Positions 1 to 7,824 of a DNA stretch of 47,070 nucleotides are shown here, one piece after another. How positions within the stretch are numbered: position 1 is the first letter of the stretch; every line of letters starts with the position of its first letter. A model generated the notes under the pieces. That model saw only the letters and a program-made list of their open reading frames with translations. It searched no databases and was not told the origin of the DNA. This stretch comes from Streptomyces griseorubiginosus. Its GTDB lineage: Bacteria; Actinomycetota; Actinomycetes; Streptomycetales; Streptomycetaceae. The position numbers were made by a program, and so were the translations under genes. Location: contig NZ_WVUG01000032.1 in NCBI RefSeq assembly GCF_017614965.1, positions 1 to 47,070 of the forward strand, given 5' to 3'.

Positions 1-1
1 C

Positions 2-409
2 CCCAGCGGCCTCCTCGTCACCGGCGGCCTGATCGGCACCGCGGTCGTCGCCGTCGCCCTCAACGCCGTCGTCGCCGCGACGGCCCACGCCGCGGGCGCC
101 TCGCACGATTTCCAGCCCCTGCAGCTGTCCGCCTTCGCGCCCCTCACCGTGTTCGGTGTGCTGATCGGCGCTGCCGCGTGGGCGGTCGTTCGCGCCCGTT
201 CGGCGCGCCCCGCACGCCTGCTGCGCACCCTCGTGCCCGTCGTCGTGCTTCTCAGTCTGATCCCGGACATCATGGTCGGTGTCTCCGACAGCCAGGCCGG
301 CACCAGTTGGGGCGCCGTCGTCGCCTTGATGGTCATGCACGTCGTGGTCGCCGCCGTCGCCGTCCCGGCGTTCCACCGACTTCTTCCGCTTCCTGCCACG
401 CAGGAATGA
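2..409 (+). CDS. DUF6069-like small membrane protein, 5' end missing
   Basis: An open frame runs in from the left edge and stops at 407-409; about 135 residues are visible and the true start lies outside the window. It is very rich in Ala, Val and Leu, with about four hydrophobic segments: GTAVVAVALNAVVAA at the visible start, one around LTVFGVLIGAAAW, one around VPVVVLLSLIPDI, and one at VVALMVMHVVVAAVAVP. The pattern FQPLQL...PLTVFGVL and a late MHVVVAAVAVPAF segment fit the DUF6069 family of four-helix actinobacterial membrane proteins. The function of that family is unknown to me. The gene converges on the AraC-type gene that follows. Confidence 0.7.
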   Translation, partial: PSGLLVTGGLIGTAVVAVALNAVVAATAHAAGASHDFQPLQLSAFAPLTVFGVLIGAAAWAVVRARSARPARLLRTLVPVVVLLSLIPDIMVGVSDSQAGTSWGAVVALMVMHVVVAAVAVPAFHRLLPLPATQE

Positions 410-413
410 CGAC

Positions 414-475
414 CTGCGCCCGGAAAGGGCGCAGCTCTCACCTGGTCGTACGGCAGCCGGCAGACACCGTACGAC
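414..475. terminator. Two hairpins between convergent genes, probable bidirectional terminator
   Basis: Two perfect inverted repeats lie between the stop at 409 and the convergent stop at 533. The first has 8-bp arms CTGCGCCC/GGGCGCAG (414-421 and 427-434) with a GGAAA loop. The second has 9-bp arms GTCGTACGG/CCGTACGAC (445-453 and 467-475) with a 13-nt loop. There is no clear T-run, as is common in high-GC actinomycetes. Function is inferred from symmetry and position. Confidence 0.6.
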
Positions 476-532
476 CGTGGCCCGTGCGCCGTGTCTCGAC
501 AACGGTGCGCGGGCCCATCCCCGACCGGCCTC

Positions 533-1528
533 TCACCTCTCACCCCGGTCCTGGCCGCCGGCCCCGGCCAGGGTCTCGGAGGGCGCTACGCCGAAGCGAC
601 TGCGGTAGGCGGCGGAGAAACGGCTGAGGTGGGTGAAGCCCCACCGCCCGGCCGCCTCGGTGACTCCGGTGGCGCCCGTGAGGAGGTCGGTGTGAACGCG
701 GTCCAGACGGACGTTGCGCAGATACGTCATCGGCGTCACGCCGAGGTGCTCCCTGAACCCTTCCTGGAGTCGGCGCGCGCTCACGCCCGCAGCCTGGGCC
801 AGCTCCCCGAGGGTGAAGGGTGATTCGGGGTGGGCGTCGACGAGGTCGACAGCCTTTCGTACGGTCCGTGGGTAGGCGGGAGGCTGGGGCCGCAGCAGCT
901 CCTCCGTGTAGTTGTGGGTCTGAGCCAGCAACAGGCCGCTGACGACAAGGCGCTCCAAGTGGTGCTGGACCGCGGGCCGGCCGATGAGCCCGTCGGTGCT
1001 GTCGGACTCGGCCAGCAGCAGGTCCAACGTGTTGCGCCAGCTGCGGCCGGGCGCGGACGAGAGGTCGAAGCCGAACGCGAAGTCCAACGGAGCCTGGATG
1101 GGGCGGCCCAGCAAAGCCTGGAGTTCGGCCTCGACGAGTCTCCGGTCGATCTTGATCCCCAGATGGCGGGCACCGGCACCGCAGCTCATCAGCCTGTGCT
1201 GGCGTGTCGGCGGGAAGACCATGGCATCACCGGCGGTGGCTACCAACTCCTGGTGTCCCGTTGTCGCTTCGATGGCTCCTCGCAGCACGACGTTGACGTG
1301 GTAGTGCGAGGGCGTCCGACCGGGATCGACGCGTGTGCGCTGGCCGAAGGTCATCAGGCCCATGGTGATGTGCTCGGTGCGCGCGCCACGCAACTCGCCG
1401 CCGGGGCCGTCGGCGCCCGACAGCGGGGTGACGTCCGCCGGGTAGAACAGCTCGTTGAGGCGTTCGCGGAAGTCGTCGAAGCCCGAATCACGGCACAGCA
1501 CGTGGCTCGCCAAAGGTGCGCGGCCCAT
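533..1528 (-). CDS. AraC family transcriptional regulator
   Basis: A 331-residue AraC-type activator. The N-terminal two thirds look like the beta-barrel sensor domain (AraC_binding_2 type). The last ~100 residues form the double helix-turn-helix: first helix pair around FTLGELAQAAGVSARRLQ, second around VTEAAGRWGFTHLSRFSAAY, ending RFGVAPSETL. The frame is open upstream to 1783, but that would overlap the divergent dioxygenase at 1719. I chose the ATG at 1528 because GGGGAGG precedes it and the protein then starts at the sensor domain; an ATG at 1585 is also possible. It is transcribed divergently from the hydroxyquinol dioxygenase and is the likely activator of that operon, which is an inference from position. 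Confidence 0.85.
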   Translation of the reverse strand: MGRAPLASHVLCRDSGFDDFRERLNELFYPADVTPLSGADGPGGELRGARTEHITMGLMTFGQRTRVDPGRTPSHYHVNVVLRGAIEATTGHQELVATAGDAMVFPPTRQHRLMSCGAGARHLGIKIDRRLVEAELQALLGRPIQAPLDFAFGFDLSSAPGRSWRNTLDLLLAESDSTDGLIGRPAVQHHLERLVVSGLLLAQTHNYTEELLRPQPPAYPRTVRKAVDLVDAHPESPFTLGELAQAAGVSARRLQEGFREHLGVTPMTYLRNVRLDRVHTDLLTGATGVTEAAGRWGFTHLSRFSAAYRSRFGVAPSETLAGAGGQDRGER

Positions 1529-1718
1529 GCCGCCATTGTCCTCCCCGCCCAGCCCCCGCAACAAGGGGTGATCCACTGTGCCCATCGTGGGCCGTGCCCC
1601 CGGCCGGCCCGAACACGTCGCGCGATTCGGCTGTCGGTCGCGCTGCGCGGATATCGCCCTGGCCGACGCCTCCCTAGCGTTTCTCTCTGAACGCCCGCGC
1701 CAGCACTGGAGGTAGGTC

Positions 1719-2600
1719 ATGTCCGGCACCGACGAGGCGGCGAAGGCCATCACGGCCGCCGCCGTGGACAGTTTCCGCGACACCCCGGACCCCCGGCTGC
1801 GTGAACTCCTCCAAGGGCTCGTCCGCCATCTGCACGGCTACGTCCGCGAGTTGCGCCCGACGATCCCGGAGTGGGAGTACGCCGTGGACTACCTCACCGC
1901 CGTCGGGCAGAAATGTGACCCCACCCGCCAGGAGTTCATCCTGCTCTCCGACGTGCTGGGGGTCTCCATGCTGGTGGAGACCCTGAACGAGCAGGGCGGC
2001 GGCACCGAGAGCACGGTCCTGGGGCCCTTCCACATGGTGGAGTCCCCCCAGCGCGGAAGCGGGGACAACATCGATCTGCTGGGCGGCGAAAGGCCCTGCG
2101 TCGTGTCGCTGCGGGTCACATCGGCGGACGGTACCCCTCTGACTGGCGCGAACGTCGACGTGTGGCAATGCACCGAGGACGGTTTCTACGACGTGCAGCA
2201 GCCCGACGTACAGCCGCCGGGCAACGGACGCGGTCTCTTCCGTACCGACGACGATGGGCGGGTGTGGTTCCGTACCGTGGTGCCGAGCCACTACCCCATT
2301 CCCACCGACGGTCCGGTGGGAGTGCTGCTCGACGCGACCGGGCGGCACCCGTACCGGCCGGCCCACATCCACTTCATCGTCGAGGCCGACGGACACCGGC
2401 CGCTGACGACGCACATCTTCGTCGCCGACGGCCCCTATCTGGACTCGGACGCCGTCTTCGCCGTCAAGGAGAGCCTCGTCGTCGACTTCGCGCAGGTCGA
2501 CGACGCGCAGAAGGCCCGTCAGTACCGGGTCACCGCTCCGTTCCGGCTGGCCGAGGTCGACATCACCCTCGAGCCCGAGACGCCGCAGGACGCTCGGTGA
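1719..2600 (+). CDS. Intradiol dioxygenase, probably hydroxyquinol 1,2-dioxygenase
   Basis: 293 residues, the normal length for catechol/hydroxyquinol 1,2-dioxygenases. An N-terminal helical dimerisation domain (about 1-100) is followed by the Fe(III) beta-sandwich domain. The four expected iron ligands are visible: Tyr157 (GFYDVQ), Tyr192 (SHYPIPTDGPVG), His216 and His218 (PAHIHF). LGPFHMV and ANVDVWQC are family signatures. The predicted reaction is ortho cleavage of 1,2,4-trihydroxybenzene to maleylacetate. The hydroxyquinol assignment rests mostly on the neighbour, a maleylacetate reductase whose start overlaps this stop by 4 nt; on sequence alone catechol or chlorocatechol are possible. 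A GGAGG at 1708-1712 supports the ATG at 1719. Confidence 0.9.
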   Translation: MSGTDEAAKAITAAAVDSFRDTPDPRLRELLQGLVRHLHGYVRELRPTIPEWEYAVDYLTAVGQKCDPTRQEFILLSDVLGVSMLVETLNEQGGGTESTVLGPFHMVESPQRGSGDNIDLLGGERPCVVSLRVTSADGTPLTGANVDVWQCTEDGFYDVQQPDVQPPGNGRGLFRTDDDGRVWFRTVVPSHYPIPTDGPVGVLLDATGRHPYRPAHIHFIVEADGHRPLTTHIFVADGPYLDSDAVFAVKESLVVDFAQVDDAQKARQYRVTAPFRLAEVDITLEPETPQDAR

Positions 2601-3670
2601 CCACCCCGACCGCCTTCACCTACCAGGCCCTCCCGATGCGCGTGGTGATGGGCATCGACGCCCTTGACCGGCTCGCGGACGAGATCGACCAGGCCGGACT
2701 CGAACGGGTCATGGTGCTGTGCTCGCTCGGCCGGCGGGAACTCGCCGAAGCCGTCGCCGCCCGTCTCGGCAGCCGAGCGGTGGCCCTGCACCCCCACGCC
2801 CGGATGCACGTGCCCGCCGAGTCGGCGGCCGAGGCCCAACGGCGCGCGAAGGAGGTGAACGCGGACGGCTGCGTCGCCGTCGGCGGCGGCTCGGCGATCG
2901 GCCTCGGGAAAGTCGTCGCCCTGAAGTACGGCCTGCCGGTCATCGCCGTACCGACGACCTACTCCGGGTCCGAGATGACCCCGGTATGGGGCCTGACCGA
3001 GGACGGCGTCAAACGTACCGGCAGGGATCCGCGCGCCCTGCCCGTGTCGGTGCTGTACGACCCCGCGCTCACCCTCGCCCTGCCGACGGCCGTCTCGGTG
3101 ACCAGCGGCATGAACGCGATCGCGCACGCGGTGGAGGCCCTGTACGCCCCGGACGCCTCCCCCGTCATCGACCTGATGGCCGAGGAAGGCGTACGTGCGC
3201 TGGCCGCCGCGCTCCCCGACGTGGTCGCCGACGGCACCGACCTCGACGCCCGCGCCCGTGCCCAGTACGGCGCCTGGCTGTGCGGCGCCTGCCTCGGGTC
3301 CACCACCATGTCCCTGCACCACAAGCTCTGCCACTCCCTCGGCGGCACCCTCGACCTGCCGCACGCGCCCACCCACACCGTCGTACTCCCCCATGCGCTG
3401 GCCTACAACCAGGAAGCGGCGCCCAAGGCGGTGACCGCGCTCGGGCGCGCCCTCGGCACCTCGGCCGACCCCGCCACGCACCTGTGGGACCTCGCCGGCC
3501 GGCTGGGCGCACCGCGATCCCTGCGTGAACTCGGCATGGCCGAGAGCGACATCGACCGCATCGTCAAGGTCACGCTGGCCAACCCCTACGCCAACCCCCG
3601 CGAGGTCACCGCGGAAGGGCTCGGCCGGCTCCTCCACGCCGCCTGGTCCGGCCGGCCCCCCGCTTCCTGA
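2597..3670 (+). CDS. Maleylacetate reductase (iron-containing alcohol dehydrogenase family)
   Basis: 357 residues starting at a GTG that overlaps the upstream TGA (GTGA, 2597-2600), so translation is coupled to the dioxygenase. Visible family features are GGGSAIGLGK (from residue 96, dinucleotide binding), PTTYSGSEMTPVWG (119-132), a metal-site region around NAIAHAVEALY (173-183), and HHKLCHSLGGTLDLPH (241-256). These are characteristic of maleylacetate reductases rather than general Fe-alcohol dehydrogenases. It would reduce maleylacetate with NAD(P)H to 3-oxoadipate, which enters the beta-ketoadipate route elsewhere in the genome. The frame continues far upstream of 2597, but that part overlaps the dioxygenase and is not coding. 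Confidence 0.9.
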   Translation: MTTPTAFTYQALPMRVVMGIDALDRLADEIDQAGLERVMVLCSLGRRELAEAVAARLGSRAVALHPHARMHVPAESAAEAQRRAKEVNADGCVAVGGGSAIGLGKVVALKYGLPVIAVPTTYSGSEMTPVWGLTEDGVKRTGRDPRALPVSVLYDPALTLALPTAVSVTSGMNAIAHAVEALYAPDASPVIDLMAEEGVRALAAALPDVVADGTDLDARARAQYGAWLCGACLGSTTMSLHHKLCHSLGGTLDLPHAPTHTVVLPHALAYNQEAAPKAVTALGRALGTSADPATHLWDLAGRLGAPRSLRELGMAESDIDRIVKVTLANPYANPREVTAEGLGRLLHAAWSGRPPAS

Positions 3671-3941
3671 GGGCACGTCCAGCCGGCGACGGACGCCCCC
3701 GCCACGCTCCCGCACACAGAGCGGTGACCCTGGCCGAAGTGAACCTGCCGGTCATGAACGAGCCGCACCACCTACGGTGGAGTTCTCCGCGGACACCCGG
3801 GCCGCGCAGATCGAGCAGGCGGTGACCTCCCTGAGATGGCGGCACCCGGCCCCCGACTGGATCACGGAGGCAACGGATGCCGCCCTGCCCCGCATCAGCA
3901 GCGTCGGTGTCGGGCCTGTGCGGCGACTTCGACCGCCTGGG

Positions 3942-4517
3942 TCACGTCAGCCTCGAGCGGTCGTCGAGCCGGTGCCAGGAGCGGGAGTGGTAGACGAGCG
4001 GGGCCGCCCCGGGTTCGGCGGCCTCCTCCGGCACGGACGCCGACACCGCGTGGACGACGAAGATGGAGGCCTCACCGGCCTCGATACGCGAGACCACCTT
4101 TCCTCGCACCCACGCGGGGGCTGCCGTGAAGACCGGTTCGCCGGTGGCCAGCCGCGTCCACGCACTCGTATCGGCGAAGCGGTCGACCCCGCTGGTGGCC
4201 CCGAGTCGCGCGAGCCAGAGCTGGTCGCTGCCCACCATGTGGATAACGGTGCTGTCGGCTTGCTGCAGGACCGAGCTGCTGGAGGCCCTCGAGGAGACGG
4301 AGAAGACGATCAGCGGTGGTTCGGCGCTGACGGAGGCCAGTGAGCTGACCGTGATCGCGACCGGCCGGCCGCCCGGGTCGGCGGTCACCACGGCGACGCC
4401 GGAGGGGTGCATACGGAACGCCGACCTGAAGGTCTCGGCCGGCAGGGACTCCGCCCGTTCCGCCGCGGTCAGGTGGATCGGGGGGTGAGCGGGCGGAGGC
4501 ATGACGACTGCCGTCAT
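3942..4517 (-). CDS. Flavin reductase family protein, reductase component of a two-component monooxygenase
   Basis: 191 residues with the FMN-binding split-barrel fold of the HpaC/HsaB type: FRSAFRMHPSGVAVVTAD near residue 30, ITVSSLASVSAEPPLIVFSVS in the flavin-binding region, and a C-terminal HSRSWHRL. It would use NAD(P)H to supply reduced flavin. It lies 65 nt downstream of the acyl-CoA-dehydrogenase-like oxygenase on the same strand, the standard arrangement for a reductase/oxygenase pair. The frame is open to 4571; I chose the ATG at 4517, preceded by AAAGGA. It converges on the maleylacetate reductase across a 271-bp gap in which I recognise nothing. Confidence 0.85.
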   Translation of the reverse strand: MTAVVMPPPAHPPIHLTAAERAESLPAETFRSAFRMHPSGVAVVTADPGGRPVAITVSSLASVSAEPPLIVFSVSSRASSSSVLQQADSTVIHMVGSDQLWLARLGATSGVDRFADTSAWTRLATGEPVFTAAPAWVRGKVVSRIEAGEASIFVVHAVSASVPEEAAEPGAAPLVYHSRSWHRLDDRSRLT

Positions 4518-4582
4518 GGTGGAGTTTCCTTTCGACGTGTCGAGTCGCGCCGTGGTGGCCCTCAGGGCCACGCGTGACGGAT

Positions 4583-5806
4583 TCAGAGCGAACCGACCTC
4601 CGCCGTGTCACGGCCCACGAGGCTCTGGCCGTAGATCTCCCGGTTCAGCAGGGGGTTGTTCAGGCCGTGGCCGCTGGCGACGGTCAGATCCCGCCAGACG
4701 CGCTGGATCGGGTTGGACTGGGCGAAGCTGCTCGTGCCGACGATGTCGAGCAGGAGCGTGACTGCCTGACGGAAGTTGCGCGTGGCGATCTCTGAGTCGC
4801 CGCGGATGCGCGCCCGGGCAGCCGTGTCGAGGACCCGGCCCTCGCGGGCGGCGTCGTCCATCTCGTCGGCGGAGCGGAGCAGATGCATCCTGCCGGCATC
4901 GATCGCGACCCGCGCGTCGGCAAGGGCGAGGCGGTAGCTGGGGGCGTCCCGGCGGTCGGTGTAGGCCCAGTAGCTGATGGGCCGGCCCTTTTCGAGGTTC
5001 TCCGTCGTGAAGTCCCAGGCGGCCTCGGCCATGCCCAGCAGCGGACCGCACAGACCGAGACAGGCGAGAGAGTTCAGCGACGCCCGGTAGCTGGTCTCGT
5101 CCTCGTGCCAGACCGGGAAGACAGCCGTGCCCATGAACGTCTCCAGGTCCAGGGTGCACCGGTCCTCGACGAAGAGGTCCTCTGCCACGAGGGTGTTGCT
5201 GCCGGTCCCCGCCATCCCGACGACGTACCACGTGTCCTCGATCCGCATGTCGGCCAGCGGCATCAGCGCCCACCGCACCTCCGAGGGCCGGCCCTCCGCG
5301 TCGAGGACCAGGAACGCGTTCAGCGTCCACTGGGCCTGGTAGCAGCCCGAGGCAAAGCCCCACTTGCCGTTGATGCGGTAGCCACCGTCGACCTTCTCGG
5401 CGGAACCGCCGGGGGCGAACTGGCTGATCGCGACGTTGCGGGGGTCCGGCCCGTACACCAGTTCGCGTACATCGTCGGGGAAGAGCCCCATCCCGAACGC
5501 GGTGGTGTTGGCGATGAAGGCGACCCAGCCCGCGGAGGAGTCTCCCCGCGAGAGTTCGGCCGAGAGTTCGATGAGGGTGCGGACGTCTCCCCCGGCCCCG
5601 CCCGACTGGCGCGGTGTCAGGGCCTGGAACAGTCCGGACTCGCGCAGGGCCCGCTCCGTCTCCCCGGCGAGACGGCGGTTGCGCTCGCTTTCATCGGCAT
5701 GCTCGCGCAGGAGCGGTCGCAGGTCGCGAGCGGTCCCCAGAAGGCGTTCGCGTACTTCGCTCTGCGTCTGCTGTCCGAACGTCGTGACGCCATCGAGAGT
5801 CGTCAT
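4583..5806 (-). CDS. FADH2-dependent aromatic monooxygenase, acyl-CoA dehydrogenase fold
   Basis: 407 residues with the acyl-CoA dehydrogenase architecture: helical N-domain (ERALRESGLFQALTPRQSGG), central beta domain (GYRINGKWGFASGC, WYVVGMAGTGSNTLVAEDLFV) and C-terminal helical bundle ending SSFAQSNPIQRVWRDLTVASGH. SGWVAFI and the late RVWRDL motif are typical of HsaA-like group D flavin monooxygenases, not true dehydrogenases. With the reductase at 3942 it probably hydroxylates a phenol; the adjacent hydroxyquinol dioxygenase suggests resorcinol or a similar dihydroxybenzene, as in gra-type resorcinol clusters. The ATG at 5806 has a strong AAGGAGG. The substrate is inference. Confidence 0.85.
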   Translation of the reverse strand: MTTLDGVTTFGQQTQSEVRERLLGTARDLRPLLREHADESERNRRLAGETERALRESGLFQALTPRQSGGAGGDVRTLIELSAELSRGDSSAGWVAFIANTTAFGMGLFPDDVRELVYGPDPRNVAISQFAPGGSAEKVDGGYRINGKWGFASGCYQAQWTLNAFLVLDAEGRPSEVRWALMPLADMRIEDTWYVVGMAGTGSNTLVAEDLFVEDRCTLDLETFMGTAVFPVWHEDETSYRASLNSLACLGLCGPLLGMAEAAWDFTTENLEKGRPISYWAYTDRRDAPSYRLALADARVAIDAGRMHLLRSADEMDDAAREGRVLDTAARARIRGDSEIATRNFRQAVTLLLDIVGTSSFAQSNPIQRVWRDLTVASGHGLNNPLLNREIYGQSLVGRDTAEVGSL

Positions 5807-6068
5807 GAGGCCTCCTTGCCTAGCCGGCTCACCTGGCGAAGCGGTGGCCGGTCGTGTCGTCCTGCCACCGATTGAAGTCCGCGTGCGACGCCCCTCCCTA
5901 TGTCTGGGCGGCCAACCTTTCGACACCGGTTGCGCCCCAGGTCCAAAACGGCGGCCCGTATGCACCACCCGCGGGTCACCCGGCGCGAGAGAGGCCGATC
6001 AGTCCGGATCCCGGTGAACGACGAGGCCTGACGGCCGTGGCGCGCGCAGGATTTGTGACCAGTGCCCG

Positions 6069-7439
6069 TCAGTGGCCGGTCTCCCGCGGATCTGGCAGCA
6101 GCTCTGCCAGGCGCAGTGCCGCGTGCAGTTCGAGTTGGGAGTCCCTGACGGAGCGGCCGAGGAGCTCCTCGGCCCGCTTGACCCGGTAGATGACCGTGTT
6201 CTTCGCGACCTGCAGCTTCTTGGCAGCCTCCTGCGGACTGCCCTGGCAGTCGAGGTAGGTGAGCACGGTCTGGCGGAGGACGGAACCCGCATGCCCTCCC
6301 AGGGCTCCGAGCTCGTCCCGAACGAAGCGAGCGGCCTTGTCAGGGTCCGCGATCAGCAGCGACAGCAAGCGGACCTCGTCGTACCGGACGACACCCGCAT
6401 ACCCCATCGACTGCACGCCGAAAGCCCCCACTCGCGTCGCGTCGAGGGCTTCGTCGTGGGTGGTCCGGAAGCCGTCAACCCCTCGGTGCGGGGACGCCAC
6501 ACCCACGATCACGTCGGATCCGTCAGGCAGTTGCAGTTCTTCACGCGGTGGCCGCGCCCGGAATGCTCCCCACGCCCACGCCTCGGTCCTATCCACCGGC
6601 ACCAGCAGCTGAGCGTTCGCACCGATGCCGCGCAGCAGGGACCGGGCCACGTGCTCCAGGTCGTCCACGGTATGTCTCGGCAAGGTCGCGGAATGCAGCA
6701 CCAGCCCGATGTGATACGCGTTCGTCAGGGGGTAGGCCAGCTGTCGAGAAGCCGAGTCGACGGAGCCCTCTCCTGCGAGCAGCGCCAGAACCGTCTCGTA
6801 CCTCGCGGCGGCAGTGCTTTTCATGAACCGCTCGTTCTCAGCGGCGTACGACTCGGCGGTGATGGTGGCGAACGCGTCCGCGAACTCGAAGAGCACGCGA
6901 GAGACGTGCTCCAGTGACGCTGCGAGTTCGGGAAGGGGTACCAGGGAGCGACAGCCGCCCATGAAGTGGTCGGCCAGCTGTGAGTGGATCCGGCGCTGAT
7001 GGGTGAGGAGCAGGTCGAGAGGGACCCGGCGGCGAACCAGGTCCACGAGCTGTGCGTCCGCCTCAGGCGGGATGTGGGCCGGTGGATGGCCGTCGGTCTC
7101 GATGGCGAGGAGCGTCGTGATGATGATCGACTCGATGCTTGAACGCAAGACCTGCGGGCCTTGTGGGCCGGCACCGACCAGATCCGGAAAAGCGCTGCCG
7201 TGGACGATGTCGGCCGCCGCGGCGACAGCCCACGCGACCGGCTCCTCACCGACCTGGTCGATCGCACGGCGGGTCGTTTCCGGAGTGCTCGCGGGCTCCC
7301 CCGGGTCTACGGCCGGGCGCAACCGCCTCACCCACGCGCCGAGGTGCTCGCCCAACCCCGCCTCCCGTCTCGGCCCCTGCGACGATCCTGCGCCAGTCCG
7401 CGCGAGTCGGCTCGCCGGTGCTCGAATGAACATGAACAT
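6069..7439 (-). CDS. PucR family transcriptional regulator
   Basis: 456 residues. The C-terminus carries the PucR-type helix-turn-helix: VLTYLDCQGSPQEAAKKL followed by KNTVIYRVKRAEELLG and a final LELHAALRLAELL. The middle (about residues 200-330) resembles the CdaR GGDEF-like sensor region, and the N-terminal half is helical (RsbRD_N-like arrangement). I chose the ATG at 7439, with GAGGTGG seven bases upstream, over the longer open frame to 7598. It sits upstream of the monooxygenase on the same strand, separated by 262 bp that probably hold the oxygenase promoter. PucR proteins often activate neighbouring catabolic genes, so it is a second candidate regulator of the resorcinol-type genes. 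Confidence 0.85.
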   Translation of the reverse strand: MFMFIRAPASRLARTGAGSSQGPRREAGLGEHLGAWVRRLRPAVDPGEPASTPETTRRAIDQVGEEPVAWAVAAAADIVHGSAFPDLVGAGPQGPQVLRSSIESIIITTLLAIETDGHPPAHIPPEADAQLVDLVRRRVPLDLLLTHQRRIHSQLADHFMGGCRSLVPLPELAASLEHVSRVLFEFADAFATITAESYAAENERFMKSTAAARYETVLALLAGEGSVDSASRQLAYPLTNAYHIGLVLHSATLPRHTVDDLEHVARSLLRGIGANAQLLVPVDRTEAWAWGAFRARPPREELQLPDGSDVIVGVASPHRGVDGFRTTHDEALDATRVGAFGVQSMGYAGVVRYDEVRLLSLLIADPDKAARFVRDELGALGGHAGSVLRQTVLTYLDCQGSPQEAAKKLQVAKNTVIYRVKRAEELLGRSVRDSQLELHAALRLAELLPDPRETGH

Positions 7440-7770
7440 TGGACCACCTCGAGGGCCCGCGTGCAGCAGCCGATCCACCGCAATGGCCGCGGTCATCGAG
7501 CAGTTGGGCATCGAGCAGCCAGGCACCCGCGAAGCCTCGTGAGTGCCACGCCATCGGCGGCCCCTGCTCGGTACGACCGGCCGACCGGCCGCAGCCACGA
7601 CATCGCTGTCGACAGGCGATCCGTGAGCGCGGTTTGGTCAGCCAGTCGGCGCCGCCCTCGACACCGTCCACGGTTCGGCGAGCCGGAGCGGCTGATTCCA
7701 GCCCTTCAGTGTCGGCAGGCAAATCCGGCGTCCTTGGCCGTGACGCCGGTCCGGTCGTGGCCGGTTGCCG
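7440..7770. other. Intergenic region with no recognised gene
   Basis: About 330 bp separate the PucR start from the terminator of the MFS gene. Open frames are present on both strands, as expected at this GC content, but none gives a recognisable protein or a convincing ribosome binding site. It should contain the PucR promoter. Confidence 0.5.
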
Positions 7771-7818
7771 GACGTCGCCGGTCGTCCTCGCGGGTGAGCG
7801 GGGGCGACCGGCGACGTC
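7771..7818 (-). terminator. Rho-independent-like terminator of the MFS gene
   Basis: Perfect 14-bp inverted repeat GACGTCGCCGGTCG (7771-7784) and CGACCGGCGACGTC (7805-7818) with a 20-nt loop. It begins 6 nt after the MFS stop codon on the minus strand. Confidence 0.7.
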
Positions 7819-7824
7819 TTCGAC

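Noticed and set aside
7424..7440. ATGAACATGAACATT at the PucR start resembling half of the 21-bp operator
   Set aside because: It encodes the Met-Phe-Met-Phe start of PucR, only one arm matches, and the left arm is missing.
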